Shown in pieces: positions 42,909-54,720 of a stretch of DNA of 64,000 nucleotides; position 1 is the stretch's first letter; every line of letters starts with the position of its first letter. This DNA is from Asterella californica. Its lineage: Eukaryota; Streptophyta; Marchantiopsida; Marchantiales; Aytoniaceae. The translations under genes and the position numbers were made by a program. Under the pieces are notes generated by a model. It was not told the origin of the DNA and did no database searches. It saw only the letters and a list, made by a program, of their open reading frames with translations. The stretch is taken from positions 868,001-932,000 of the forward strand of contig JAYKYS010000011.1 of NCBI GenBank assembly GCA_036924285.1, written 5' to 3'.

Positions 42909-45599
42909 TTGTGGCTCAAACTCTCTCACCACACCCAAACCAACAATCTAATCCACACACGGTCTTCTCTTATGCGTAGGTGAAGACTCCATGATCATGT
43001 CGATACTAAGAACAAAGAGCTTGGCTCATCGATCATCAAGAATAGTCCTCAGGTTGCAGGCGAACAAAAAATTGACGTAAGTGTTTCTCTGCGAGTCAAA
43101 TCGACCCAAAATTCTCAAATCGTTTGATGAAACTTCGTATCGCTTCAATTTCTTGAAGAACTCGATGTTATGATCTTGATGGATCTAAGGACAGCAAGTC
43201 TAGACTCTGGAACAATCATAACAGTGTCGAGACGAGAGTTTCTTGAGGAAGGCAGAACCTTCTAGCTGTGATATGATAGTGAAGAGGAGGGCAAAAAATC
43301 ACATATAGAATACAGATTGCAAAGAGATCTCCGTCACTTTGTCGATTCGGCCAAGATAAAACACACGACATGCAAGTAAATCTTCAACTCTAGATCAAGC
43401 AGACTGTAAATCTCAGGTTTAGAAAATCAGAAAATCAGAAAATCAGAAAACTGCTCCTATGAAGCACCAGCGCGTTCACCTAGAAGCTTCATATTTTCTA
43501 TTCAGAAAGATACACGTACAAGTTGCAAGTCTCTTCTCTATTCGTTTCTGTCCTCTCCTCTCAATCTCTTGATGTCAAGACTCTCATCAGTTAGAAATTA
43601 TCTCCAAAGCTCTGTGTAAACTTCTCTCCAGAGCTCTGCAGTTTTCTCTCTACTCGATGATCTCTGCTCACTAAACTCCACACTACACAATGATATGAGA
43701 GTTCTCTCTCCTCTGGGGTACACCCCTTGGATTTTTCTCGACCGTACGTAACCTTCAATGTCATCTGACAAGGATAAAAGATGCCCTAAACAGATGGTAG
43801 CAGAAAAATAAATCACTGATAATAAATCTACACGTAAGAAGACTAGTTCACAAGCCTTCGCATGTTTATCTGTATGGATGTCATCGAACCGACAATATAG
43901 TCAGCTTTTGACACCACCATCTGAAGTAACTCCACCACGGCTATCTCTGGTCACCGGAATCACCTTGTTTTGACACGTGGAGTCCGAGTTACAGCTGTTG
44001 TTGTTTTCTGGCCCTGTGAACTTTGAAACGTCGTAAGTATCTCCTTAGGTATCGATTTCACTTGATTTTTCGACCCAAGTAAATCATATGAAGAGATCTA
44101 TCATTTTTCTACAAAAGATTTGATATCGACTTGAAGTATCTTTGATGCCATCTCGTTACCTCAAGACTTAGAGGGTCACAACCGAATCTATACTATTGAC
44201 CTCGACAACCCAAAGGCGAGTTAGTCCTCTAGCATAGGATCCATCTCGAAATCTGGTGATAAACTCCCTCTAGTATCCACACCATGTGACTGCTCTAGTG
44301 CAGAGATAGAAGGAGGGCCGTAACCGAATTCGTACTAGTGACCTCGATAATCCGAAGACGAGTTAGTCCTCTAGCATAGGGTCCATTTCGAAATCCAGTG
44401 ATAAAATCCCTCTAGCATCCACATCAGGTGACTGCACTAGTGCAGGGATAGACGGAGACGTCCCGCATTCAAGGTATGTCTAAGAGACATCTAGTGTCTT
44501 GTCCTTAGGCAACTTGGTGTCCCTCATATTCTCCCGAAGGGGCTAGCCTACTCCAAGTCGGTTGTGAGTCTGAAGGGATTTGATCGTGAGACCTCTTCCC
44601 TACATGTTTACTCAGCTACCCACGGAAGTCAATCTCACAACTAGTTCTAGAGACCCGTTTCTAAGCTAATATGCTAGCAAAGCGTGGTATTTCGTCTTTC
44701 CTTCACTAACACGAAGTGCCATAAATTTCTCTAGACATGGTCTTTTTGTACATTTTAAAATGCAAACAAATACTACACAGTACAATCTACATGAGAAAAG
44801 TCTAAAAAATATTTGTCGAACTCACTCAGATTTATGATAAATTTCTCTGTATCAGAAATCTTGTAGAAGAACTCCAAGTAACTTTTTGCCTGCAACTCTT
44901 TTTATAACTTTTGAACATGCCACGATCAGCGCGATGAGATCTACGCCGTGGTGTTTTTAGATTTTTGAATGCTAACTCCCTCCAGAATCGAATTCTCTAA
45001 GGTCTTAACTTCATTGAGAGAGACTAACTTTTGATAGAGAGATGAATTATTTACTATGTGAAATGATTCACATCACGACAACGGTCTTACTCTCCTTCGT
45101 AGGTCACTGAAGCACTCTAAATCTCCTTCTCTATGTCCCAATTTCTTCTAGAACACACTATATGATGCGCCTCTTCACGAACCGTCTTAACTAGTGCATA
45201 GCTTGCACAGATCTAAACCGAGTGACGTCTTGTGCACTTACATTGGACCTCCCAATCTTCCAAACCATCCGTCGATGAGTCGTAGATATAAGTTAGCCCT
45301 TTAAGCTACCCCTTTATCTTAGTTCATAGTATGAGTTTTGCCTAGATAATTGCCAAGAAGCTCCCTTGCATCTTTAGCATAGCACCAAGAACCACAAATA
45401 CCCATACCGTCACCATTAAGCGCCCAAATGAAACAAATGAAGTGTCTTCTGGAACCTAACAACGAGCTCTACCACTTGGTGCATTGAAAGTCGAGATCCG
45501 AAATAGATAAAAAAGTCATTATTTCTCTCCATGAACATCTTTGGAGCAAAAATATAGAACCTCAAAATATGATTTTCAAGTAGGAGCCGGTCCACGACC
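42909..45599 (-). repeat. Old family-1 LTR fragment, antisense, split by another LTR
   Basis: 42909-43224 and 45081-45599 together match, in reverse, the first 1.2 kb of a family-1 LTR (compare 1690-2903), ending GGAGCCGGTCCACGAC. It is heavily diverged and its middle is interrupted by the element at 43225-45080. Confidence 0.8.
43225..45080. mobile_element. Solo LTR of another family (family R, 1,856 bp)
   Basis: Starts TGTCGAGACG and ends CATCACGACA, flanked by ACAG (43221-43224) and ACGG (45081-45084), a 4-bp target duplication with one change. It has an internal duplicated block (near 44168 and 44309). Its right 1.06 kb has a diverged second copy at about 53340-54302. Confidence 0.75.
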
Positions 45600-46059
45600 G
45601 CGATAACGAGTTAAAACCAGATATCGCATGTCTCATAACCTTGACGACATCATTACTAAGTCAAAAACCCACTGGAAGTGGGTGCTATGAGAGTAAGTGG
45701 ACACAAGTCCATCCTTGTAATACACTTTTGGATAAAATTGAAGAACCAACAAAGTCTGCTACATCATGATACAAAACTTTCCACCAGTAGCGCTCCTTTA
45801 ACTTCATGTAGATATCTCAAGTCTTCGATGTCCAACCCACAAAGTGTACTGAAACTCTTTCATCGGCTGTTGCTTGATTTGCATGTCATCCACTACCCGT
45901 ACAAGCGTTTCATCTCTCTTTTGTGGTCGTCGATAAGATATCCGTCACGTAACAAACAGTTGTATGCTTTCTTCCTTATCTCCATGCATGCATCTTCACC
46001 TTAATCCTCACACCTCTTTAACGAACTCAAGTAGTAACATATGTCACAAAGTCTACCGT
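45600..46059. other. Short unique spacer before element 4
   Basis: No convincing gene. An open frame at 45678-46004 contains RYLKSSMSNPQSVLKLFHRLLLDLH and may be an old integrase-linked scrap, but I cannot support it. Confidence 0.3.
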
Positions 46060-47735
46060 TGTCGTGTCATGGACCGGCTCCTATCTGAAATTCAGACTTT
46101 GATGCTTGTCGTTCCAAAGACACTCATGAGAAAGACAAGCTAGGCCCTAGCTTACGAGCTTTTGGCATCATTTCGAATCTCCATTTTTATCGCATCAGTG
46201 GATAGAGCTCCTTGTCAGCTTTCCATATGCACTTCATCTACTTCGTTTGGACGCCTAGTGGAAAAGTTACAAGACTCGAAAGATGGAGAAAACAAGCTAG
46301 GCCCCAGCTTACGGGCTTTTGGCGCAACTTCGGATCTTCACTTTCATCACATAGATGGGTAGAGCTCGTTGTCAGCTTTCCATGGGCATCTTGTTTACGT
46401 TGTTTGGACATCTAGTGAAGAAGTTATGCGACTCGAAAAAAGACAAAATCAAGCTAGGCCTTAGTTTACTTGCTGACTGGGTATTTGAGGCTTCAGGCGT
46501 TATATCAAAGACGCAAGGGGCCAGCTTCCTCATTATTGAGAGAACTTCGCATGTACAGAGACTGTGACAAGGGGGCAGCTTAGGGGTTAGCTTGCGTCTG
46601 CGATTTGTCAACGGACGGTTCGGGAGATTTAGGAGTCCAATGCAAGCGCACAAGGCGTCGTTGGGTTCAGATCTGTGCAGGCTACGCAATGGTTCAAACG
46701 GTTTGTGAAGAGACGGACCGGTGTGTGCGTACTGAGAGAAATTGAGATGCAGGAAGCAGATTTGAAGTTTTCAGTTACCTGTGAAGGAGAGTTGGATCAT
46801 TCGGACCGTTCCGGAGTCCAAACTTGCTGTCCTTGGATCCATCAGGATCAGAACAACGAGTTCTACAGGAAATTGAAGACGATACGAGTTTTCATCGGAC
46901 GATTTGGGAGTTCTGAGTGAAATTGACTCGCAGGGAAGCGCTTACATCAGATTTTTGTTCGTCTGCGACCTGAGATTGGTTTGTTCTTCGCGATCGGGGA
47001 ACTCCAAACGGCTTATTTGGAGTCTTGTTGGGTTTAGGATAGCTAGATCTACCTGCCAGAGAAGACGGATATCAGTTTGGACGATCCGTTTGTGCGGTGT
47101 GTGCGGTTTTAAGCCGCAGGGAGGAGTTTTTGAAGGTTCGGTCACCTGCGATCGAAAATCGGCGATATCTCGGCTGTTGGGAGTCGGATCTGAAGGTTTC
47201 TTGGGTTAACGGAGTCAGCGGAGGAGACCCTATCGACATCTGAAGTCCGTTCGACGAAAGGAGGAAGTTCGCAGATATGTCTTTTTCGGTTTCTTCGCTA
47301 TGGGTTTTGCTCTTTTGAGTCGTTAGAGTTCTGGTTGGCTATATACAGCTTTTGATAGCTTTAGCTAAGAACTTGTACATGGATGTGATTTGGACTTGGG
47401 TTTGGATCGCGTGATACTGCTGTGGCTCTGCTTGTTAGCAAAGAGAAGTTTCTCTTGCTTTGAGCTACGTTTGGTGTTTTTGGATTAGGGTTGAGAATCA
47501 GGGGTTGTTTTTAAGGGCTTTGAAGTAGGTTACAGACCGCTCTGGTCTGTTTTTCAGTTCTGTGCTCTTAGGAGAAAGAACCGGCAGTGTACATACATTT
47601 GGAGTTGGTATATATCGCAACATTCGTTTTCGTGGTTGATTTTCTCTGTCTTGTCTCTGTTTCAGCACACAATATCTCCACAGCCAGGAACCTCGCATTT
47701 TCCTGGACATCCTTCACGCAATATCCGACATGACA
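46060..47735 (+). repeat. 5' LTR of element 4 (type A-like, 1,676 bp)
   Basis: TGTCGTGTCA...CGACATGACA with two U3 repeat units. It lacks about 200 bp around 46995 relative to 18230-18425. Flank on the left is CCGT. Confidence 0.88.
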
Positions 47736-47739
47736 ACGG

Positions 47740-47758
47740 TGGTGAACTCGACGTGAAG
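47740..47758 (+). other. Primer-binding site, element 4
   Basis: TGGTGAACTCGACGTGAAG lies 4 nt after the LTR. Confidence 0.7.
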
Positions 47759-47908
47759 GTCCGGGGTGGAGATATTTGTGTGTTAGAACTGGGTAGAAGA
47801 GATCAGCAATCATGAACGAGGATGAAGATGGATCTGGTTGTTCGAGAGGATGCTGCGGACTTGGGATGATGGATTTGTAGATGGTTGCGATCATGAGAGG
47901 ATGGGAGG

Positions 47909-48955
47909 ATGGGACGAGCCATGACTATGGACGGGATGAATGGATCAGAGGGGATACTAGGGGTGCAGTTGGATGCAGCAACTGCACGTTTGTTTCAAGC
48001 CTTCACCTTGTTTTTACAACAAGAGCAAGGGAACTTACAAAAGGAGGCTTTGAGGAAGAAGACGCTTGGAACGGTGATCGACAAGTTCGATCTATTTGAT
48101 GGGAGAGACATCTCAAACTATTTGAGATGTTACAAGACGGAGATGGATTTGGATCAGGTATCGGAGAAGGAGATGATCGAGACATTCGAACTCGCTGCGG
48201 TGCTTGAGATAAGAGAGCATGTGAAGGGTCTAACAAAGCGTTTTGGGAGGAACGGGGATACATTTTCACATCGCTGAGGGAGGAGTATTTCTTGGGAAAC
48301 TCAGATCGAGTAACCAAGAAATCATTTCTGGAACGGGTCAACCGATCCAACAAGGGTTTGCTGTCTATAGAGTTGTTGAAGGAGTTCGAGAGACAATTCT
48401 CTCAACTATCTCGGGTGGAGAAGCTAACCTTAGAGAGCTACAAGACGGAGCTGTTTCTTCAAGCTGCGGATGAACCATGGCAGGAACAGTTGGAGCTACT
48501 TCTGGAGGATGGGGATGAAGAAGGGTTAAGAAGAAGTTGGGAGGTTGTGCATGAAGCTTTTGAGCTTCTTGTCCGGAGACAGACAAGGGAAAGGGCTACA
48601 AGGTTGACACATGTATCATTGACTACCACACCAATTCGGATAGTATCTGAGGTTCAACCTCCAGTTGTGGTTGTAGAGGAGAAAGATCCAACCATCGAGG
48701 ACCTACAACAAAAGATGTAAGATCTACAAGCTAAAGTTACTAGGTTGGAGGATAAGGGATCGACGACCAAGACGGTGCTTATACCCAAACCAGCTTGGGT
48801 ACATCAGTGTATGTGGTGTGATGGTACTGATCATCAACAGGACGATTGCATCGACTTTGCAGAGTCTTTGCAACGTGAGGCTATTTCTTGGGAGGATGGA
48901 AAGGTTGCATTCACAAGTACGGGTACTCTCTTTCAAGCCAACGTTGGTAAAGGAG
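47909..48955 (+). pseudogene. Gag of element 4, decayed
   Basis: Homologous to the gag-only Gag (MGRAMTMDGMNGSEG start). A frameshift near 48270, a TAA at 48718-48720 where the sibling at 15618 has CAA, and truncation after the zinc knuckle CMWCDGTDHQQDDC. The sequence stops at GGAGGG and runs into a filler segment. Confidence 0.85.
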
Positions 48956-49106
48956 GGCTGATAAACTATCAGTAACAACAAAAATCATGAGAAGAAGAGG
49001 CCTAGAGAGTGAGATATATTTTTTCAAAGTTAAGGGGATTGACGTTCATGAGTGAAGTCAAAACGTATAAATTTCAGCTCTGGAAAAATTTATACAATCA
49101 GTGACA
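48956..49106 (+). repeat. Filler segment derived from family-X leader repeat
   Basis: About 150 bp between gag and integrase that matches the reverse complement of 29272-29417 in family X: GGCTGATAAACTATC at one end and TTTATACAATCAGTGACA at the other. Neither intact family-1 element carries it. Confidence 0.7.
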
Positions 49107-49110
49107 AACA

Positions 49111-49892
49111 TGGATGTGTGGGAAAGATCACTGCAGATCGGGGAGAGTTAGATGCACATGAGGCTCGTGAATTCTTTGCAAAGTGTGGGGTGAGGTTGTC
49201 CCTGACAATTGCTTACAACCTCGAAGAGTGAACGTGGTCATCCGCCCATTGTGAAGGCTTTGATGAAGACTTGCAACGGAAGGGTGCGCGAGTGACCTCG
49301 ACTCTTACCATTTGCGTTATAGACAGATCGAACGACGCAAAGCTCGGTGACCGGTTACATGCTAGTGGAACTCATCACAAGTCAGAAAACCTATCATGTC
49401 GATTGAAGAACATGTTCTGACATGGAGTGTGTTACCTTGGGAAGACAATTTGACTAGGGAAGAGCTTCTTGCTATTCGAATTATGCAGTTAGAGAGAAGA
49501 CATGAGGATATCCAAGCTGCTTTGATAGAATGCGAGAAGCACGGTTGAAGAACAAGGTCAGATTTGATCAGCGACATCGTCGAGAAATCAAGGAAGGTGA
49601 CTGGGTGTTGATCTATGACAACAGTCTAGACAACTAGCAAAGTGCACTCTGGAAGTTTTCCAGGCGATGGTTTGATCCATATGCGATGAAGAAGGTTCAT
49701 GACAACGCAACTTACACCCTGCTAGAGTTGGACGGGACGAGCTTGAAGATACTAGTGGTAGGTAAACGTGTCAAGATTTTCAAAAAGAGAGATGAGGAGG
49801 TCGATCTAGTAGATATCTTGATAGAGTTTCAGTTTGAGGATGAGGATTGTGCAGAAGAACTTGAAGATGAGGTTGGCTACGATGGGAAGTAG
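49111..49892 (+). pseudogene. Integrase remnant of element 4
   Basis: Continues at the integrase core corresponding to 24330 of element 3 and runs to the acidic C-terminus (VGKRVKIFKKRDEEVDLVDI). It has several frameshifts and stops. Gag C-terminus, protease, RT, RNase H and half of integrase are missing. Confidence 0.85.
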
Positions 49893-49979
49893 GACGATAT
49901 GACGAGGTGTGTGCCGGTCCACTCCTTGGTTGGTATCTCTGGTGCATACCGAAGGATGCACGGTTTTAGAGGGGGTGGA

Positions 49980-51681
49980 TGTCATGTCGTGGACCGGCTC
50001 CTACCTGAAATTCAGACTTCGATGCTTGTCGCTCCAAAGACACTCATGGGAAAAGCAAGCTAGGCCCCAGCTTACGAACTTTTGGCACAATTTCGGATCT
50101 CCACTTTCATCGCATCAATGGTTAGAGCTCGTTATCAATTTTCCATGGGCACTTTGTCTACTTCATTTGGACGCCTAGTGGAGAAGTTACGAGACTCGAA
50201 AGAAGAGAAAATCAAGCTAGGCCTTAGTTTACTTTGCTGACTGGGTATTTGCAGCTCGAGGCACTATAAAGGACGCAAGGGGTCTGCTTCCTCATTATTG
50301 AAGAAAACTTGTACCGTATAGAGACTGACATAAGGGGGCAGCTTAAAGGAGCCAGCTTGTTTATGCGATTTGTCGATGGACGGTTTGAGGATTTTGGGAA
50401 ATTCAATACACGCGCGCAAGGTGTCATTGGGTTCAGATCCGTGCAAGCTACGTGTGGGTTAAGACGATTCTTGAAGAGACGGATCGGGGGGATGTGTTAT
50501 GGGAGAAATTGAGATGCATGAAGAGGATTTGGGAGCTTCAGTGACGTGTGAAGGAGAGTTGGACCGTTCGGACCGTTCCGGAGTCCAAACTTACTGTCTT
50601 TGGATCCATCAGGATCAGAACAAGAAGACGATATGAAATTTCATCGGACGGTTTGGCAATTCTGAGTGAAATTGGCTTGCAGAGAAGCGCTTACGTCAGA
50701 TTTTTGTTCGAATGCGACTTGAGATTGGGTTGTTCTTCGTGATCGGTGAACCAAGCTCTTTGTTCTTGGTGCTTACGCGATCAAGGATTCTTCATCTACA
50801 CATAGAAGAAGACCATGTGTGGATTGGATTGTTGGTTTGGGTGTGATGAGCGATTTTGAGCCGCAGGGAGTCGATTTACGTCAGTTTTTTGCAACCTGCG
50901 ATCAAATTTCTTGCGTGGTTTTTCAAGGGGAACTCCAAACTGCTTGGTTGGAGTCTCGTTGGGTTCAAGGTAGCTAGATCTACCTACCAGAGAAGACGGA
51001 TATCAGATCAGGCGATCAATTTGAGCGGTGTGTGCGGTTTTAAGCCGCAGGGAGGAGTTTTAGAAAGTTCGGTCACCTGCGAACGAAAAACGGAGATATC
51101 TCAGCTGTTGGGAGTCGGATCTGAAGGTTTTCTGGTCTAACGGAATCAAGGAAGAAGACCCTATCGACATCTGGAGACCGTTTGACAAAAGAAGAAAGTT
51201 CTCATATAGGTCTTTTTTTGTTTTTTTCGCTACGGATTTTGCCCTTTTGAGTTCGTTAGAGTTCTGGTTGGTTATGTACAGCTTGTGATAGCTAGTTTTA
51301 GCTTTAGCTAAAGAGCTTGTACATGGATGATGTTTGGACTTGGGTTTGAATCGTGTAATGCTGATGCAGCTCTTTTTGTTAGCAAATGGAAGTTTCTCTT
51401 GCTTTGAGCTACGCATCGATGGTTTTGGGTCTGGGTTGTGATTCAGGGGCTTGTTTTAAGGAGTTTTGAAGCAGATTACAGACCACTCTGGTCGGTTTCT
51501 TAGTTTTGTATTCTTAGGGAGAAAGAATAGATAGTGTATATACATTGAGAGTTGGTATATATTGCAACGTTCGTTTTCGTGCATGTTTGTCTCTTTCTTG
51601 TCTCTGTTCAGCACACTACATCTCCACCTCGAGAAACCTCACATTTTCTTGGACATTCTTTATGCAAAATTCGACACGATA
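49980..51681 (+). repeat. 3' LTR of element 4 (type B-like, 1,702 bp)
   Basis: TGTCATGTCG...CGACACGATA, preceded by the polypurine tract AGAGGGGGTGGA. It has a single U3 unit. Around 50330-50480 it follows type B, unlike the 5' LTR. The right flank is ACGG and does not match the left CCGT. Confidence 0.88.
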
Positions 51682-53339
51682 ACGGACGACCACCGAATCG
51701 ATCATACAATCAGCGTTTGACACCTCCACCCAAAGTAACTCCACCACGGTGTCGGAGTGTGATCCGTCTACCTAGGAAAGCGCCGGGCTTCTGGCTGTGG
51801 TTGTTTACTCAAGAGGACTTGTGGACCACCTCCTATAGCTAAGCGTATCAGGAGACACAGAGTAGTGAGGATAGATAATAATACTCAGTTCTCACAAGCG
51901 AGAGCTACCGCTGCAGCTGAAGCAACTGGTGATGTTGACGAGAACGTGGCTGAAGATGGAGGAGCAAATTCTACTGACGAAGTCACTATTGAGAACATTT
52001 TCTCTTTACATGACATGCCGATATCGGAGTATGATCCGTCTATCTAGGAAAGCGCCGGGCTTCTGGCTGTGGTTGTTTACTCAAGAGGTTGGCTTTCAGG
52101 TCACAACAGGGGCTGTAAACACTCACACAGGTGTGTAGGATCCTCTAATATGCTCAAAAAGCGAAATTTAGGTCTAACTAGCAGTAATAGGTTTAGGCGG
52201 TGAACTTTGACACACAAGGAGAGGAAAACTATGAAGGTTTAGACTTCTAAACTTCCACTACATGTAAATGAGGTAATACTGAACACACACGAAGTTTCAG
52301 CCTGAGATCAAATTCCAGCACAGAGATGTGGACAGAAAAGTTCTGAGTAAGAAAATTGCAGCAATTTCTGATACCCAACTGGCTATTTCGATGTATAACA
52401 GAAGATTGGCTCGATCAATTTCAAAGCATCTTACAAGATTTGAAGTCTACATGATGCTGAACATCCCTGTGAAGTTGGGACTCCTAACTGTACACAGAAC
52501 TCCAGATCTCCTCCTCTGAAGTCGCTGCTCTAGATTAAGAGCTTTTCAGACCCCCTCAGCTTCAGCGGCCGCCCTGAATTACTCAGTCACTCAATCGATA
52601 TGAAACTTTTTGGGAAATCGTAGCCCTGCTGGCAGAGAACACAACCTCGAAGTTTTGAAGCAATTTCCTCAAATCTGCTGCAAGTGACACTGAAAACCTT
52701 AAATCCAACAAAAGTGATTCAATTCTAGCACAATTCGAACTTCAACTGGTCATAACTTCGTCTTTATTGCCTCAAATCGATCGAGAATTTCACTGACAGT
52801 GCTTGGCTCGACGAGCTCTATCTTCTTGTGCTCTCAGATTTCGAAGTTCCCTCACCAAATGCTCGAACTCTCCTTTAGATCTCTGTTTCTAAATTTAGAG
52901 TTTTACAAAAGACAAAAATGAACCAATGAGAGTTCATAGCTCCATTTGGTTGTGCCATTTTGTGCCTTAAACCATGTGGTAACTTAATTCCACTCAAAGG
53001 CTACCACGTCAAGTCTCCTAAAGTGCCAGCGTATAACTTAAACTACCTAAAACGACACGCAGCCCTGAAAGTAAACTTAAATCAGCTAAAAAGCGTGCAT
53101 GGGCAACACATAAGCTTAAACCATATCAACATGGTAAATCTAAGTTATGTACATTGAACATCATAGACAAGTAAGAAATCACTTGCACAAGTGCACAAAT
53201 GCTTGAACAAGATAACTAGCATACTATCAGCCTACTAGGACTCAAAATAGTGTTAACACCGTATGCAAAGGTGTCAAACATATACATAAACGACTAGAAG
53301 TAATATGAGCTAACTTCTAGAACTACTAGACTCAAGTGT
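51682..53339. other. Repeat-derived DNA of unknown family
   Basis: 51693-51750 resembles family R at about 43880-43940. A 70-bp direct repeat (tcgga.tatgatccgtcta.ctaggaaagcg...) occurs at about 51748 and 52023. An open frame at 51865-52047 (Ala/Asp/Glu-rich) is not recognised. 52140-53339 has no gene. Confidence 0.45.
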
Positions 53340-54302
53340 CGGAGTAGAAATATAACATGTAGCCGCCAAGTAGCGCGACAACGGCTACCTCTTACCACCG
53401 GAATCACATCATTTTGACACGGGGAGCCCGCATTATCACCATTGTCGTTTTGCGGCCTCCTTAAACTTTGAAGTGCAGTAAGTATTGCCTTTGGTATTAG
53501 TTTCACTTGATTTTTCAACCCAAGTGAATAATATGACGAGATGTCCATTTTTCTACAAAATATTTGATACCGGCTTGGAGTATCTTTGATGTCATCTCGC
53601 TACCTCAGGACTTAGAGGACCGCAACCGAATTCGTACTAGTGACTCCGACAACCCGAAGGCGAGCTTAGTCTTATAGCATAGGATCTACTTCAAAATCCG
53701 GCGGTAAACTCGCTCTAGCATCAACACCAGGTGACTGCACTAGTGCGGGGGTAGGCGGAGGCGTCTCGTATTCACGATACGTTTAAGAGACATCTAGTGT
53801 CTCGCCCCTAGGCAACTTGGTGCCTCTCATATTCTTCCGAAGGGGCCAGCCTACTCCAAGCCGATTGTGAGTCTGAGGGGATTTGATCTGGAGACCTCCT
53901 CCCTACAGATTTGCTCGACTACACCACGGAAGCTGATCTCACAACTGGTTCTAGAGACCAGTTTCTAAGCTGATATGCTAGAAAACTACGTATTTCGTCT
54001 TTTTTGCTACACGAAGTGCCATAACTTTCTCTAGACATGCTTTTTTTGTGCATTTCGAAATGCAAACAAATACCACATACTACAATCAACATGGGAAAAA
54101 TCTAAAACATATTTTTTGAACTCACTCAGATTTATGATAAATTTCTCGGTATCAGAAATCTTATAGAATAATCCCAAGTAACTTTTCACGTGCAACTCCG
54201 TTTGCAACTTTTGAACATATCACGGTGATCAGCGCGACGAGACCTACGCCGTGGTGTTTTCAGATTTTTGAATGCTCACTTCCTCCAAAATCGACTTCTC
54301 TC
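53340..54302. repeat. Partial second copy of family R LTR
   Basis: Diverged copy of 43937-45001, ending at CGACTTCTCT; the last 80 bp of the LTR are missing. It lacks one of the two internal duplicated blocks present in 44168-44470. Confidence 0.75.
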
Positions 54303-54493
54303 TACGTGAGTTGGAAGGTACTGAACTGAAAATGTCTGTTGCTGGTAAGCGAGTTAAGTTTTTCAAAAGACGAGAAGGATCTATCGAGTTAGACGAGTTC
54401 TTAGAAGAAGAACATGTGATAGTTGATGACGATCAATCGTCTGAGGAGTCTGAAGATAACGTCAAAGATAAAGAAGATACTTATGTTGACTAG
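54303..54493 (+). pseudogene. Pol C-terminal end of a family-2 gypsy element
   Basis: RELEGTELKMSVAGKRVKFF then an acidic tail ending TYVD and TAG, matching the integrase C-terminus of element 3 (QELDGTSLKVSVAGKRVKIF). Only the last 63 codons survive, joined on the left to the family R LTR piece. Confidence 0.75.
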
Positions 54494-54527
54494 CGCAATT
54501 GGCACATACCGGAGGATGTGCAAGTTT

Positions 54528-54720
54528 GGAGGAGGTGAATGTCAGTTTTTTTCTGTGTGAAAAATATGCGATATATGTGGTCAGAATGCAAGCAGGGTCT
54601 TTATGCAGCTGCCCATAGCTTAAACTAGGTCTTTGATTAGCAGCGCTCTAGTTTAAGCTGAGGCCTTGGGTAAGCTAGACCACTGCTTGAAAGAGGAAAA
54701 AACTCCACCTACGAAATGTG
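54528..54720 (+). repeat. Polypurine tract and start of a family-2 LTR
   Basis: GGAGGAGGTGAA followed by TGTCAGTTTTTTTCTG at 54541. The preceding 'cacataccggaggatg' is the same leader seen before family-1 polypurine tracts. The 12-bp perfect inverted repeat AGCTTAAACTAG/CTAGTTTAAGCT is at 54617-54628 and 54648-54659. The right edge of the LTR is not defined. Confidence 0.6.
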
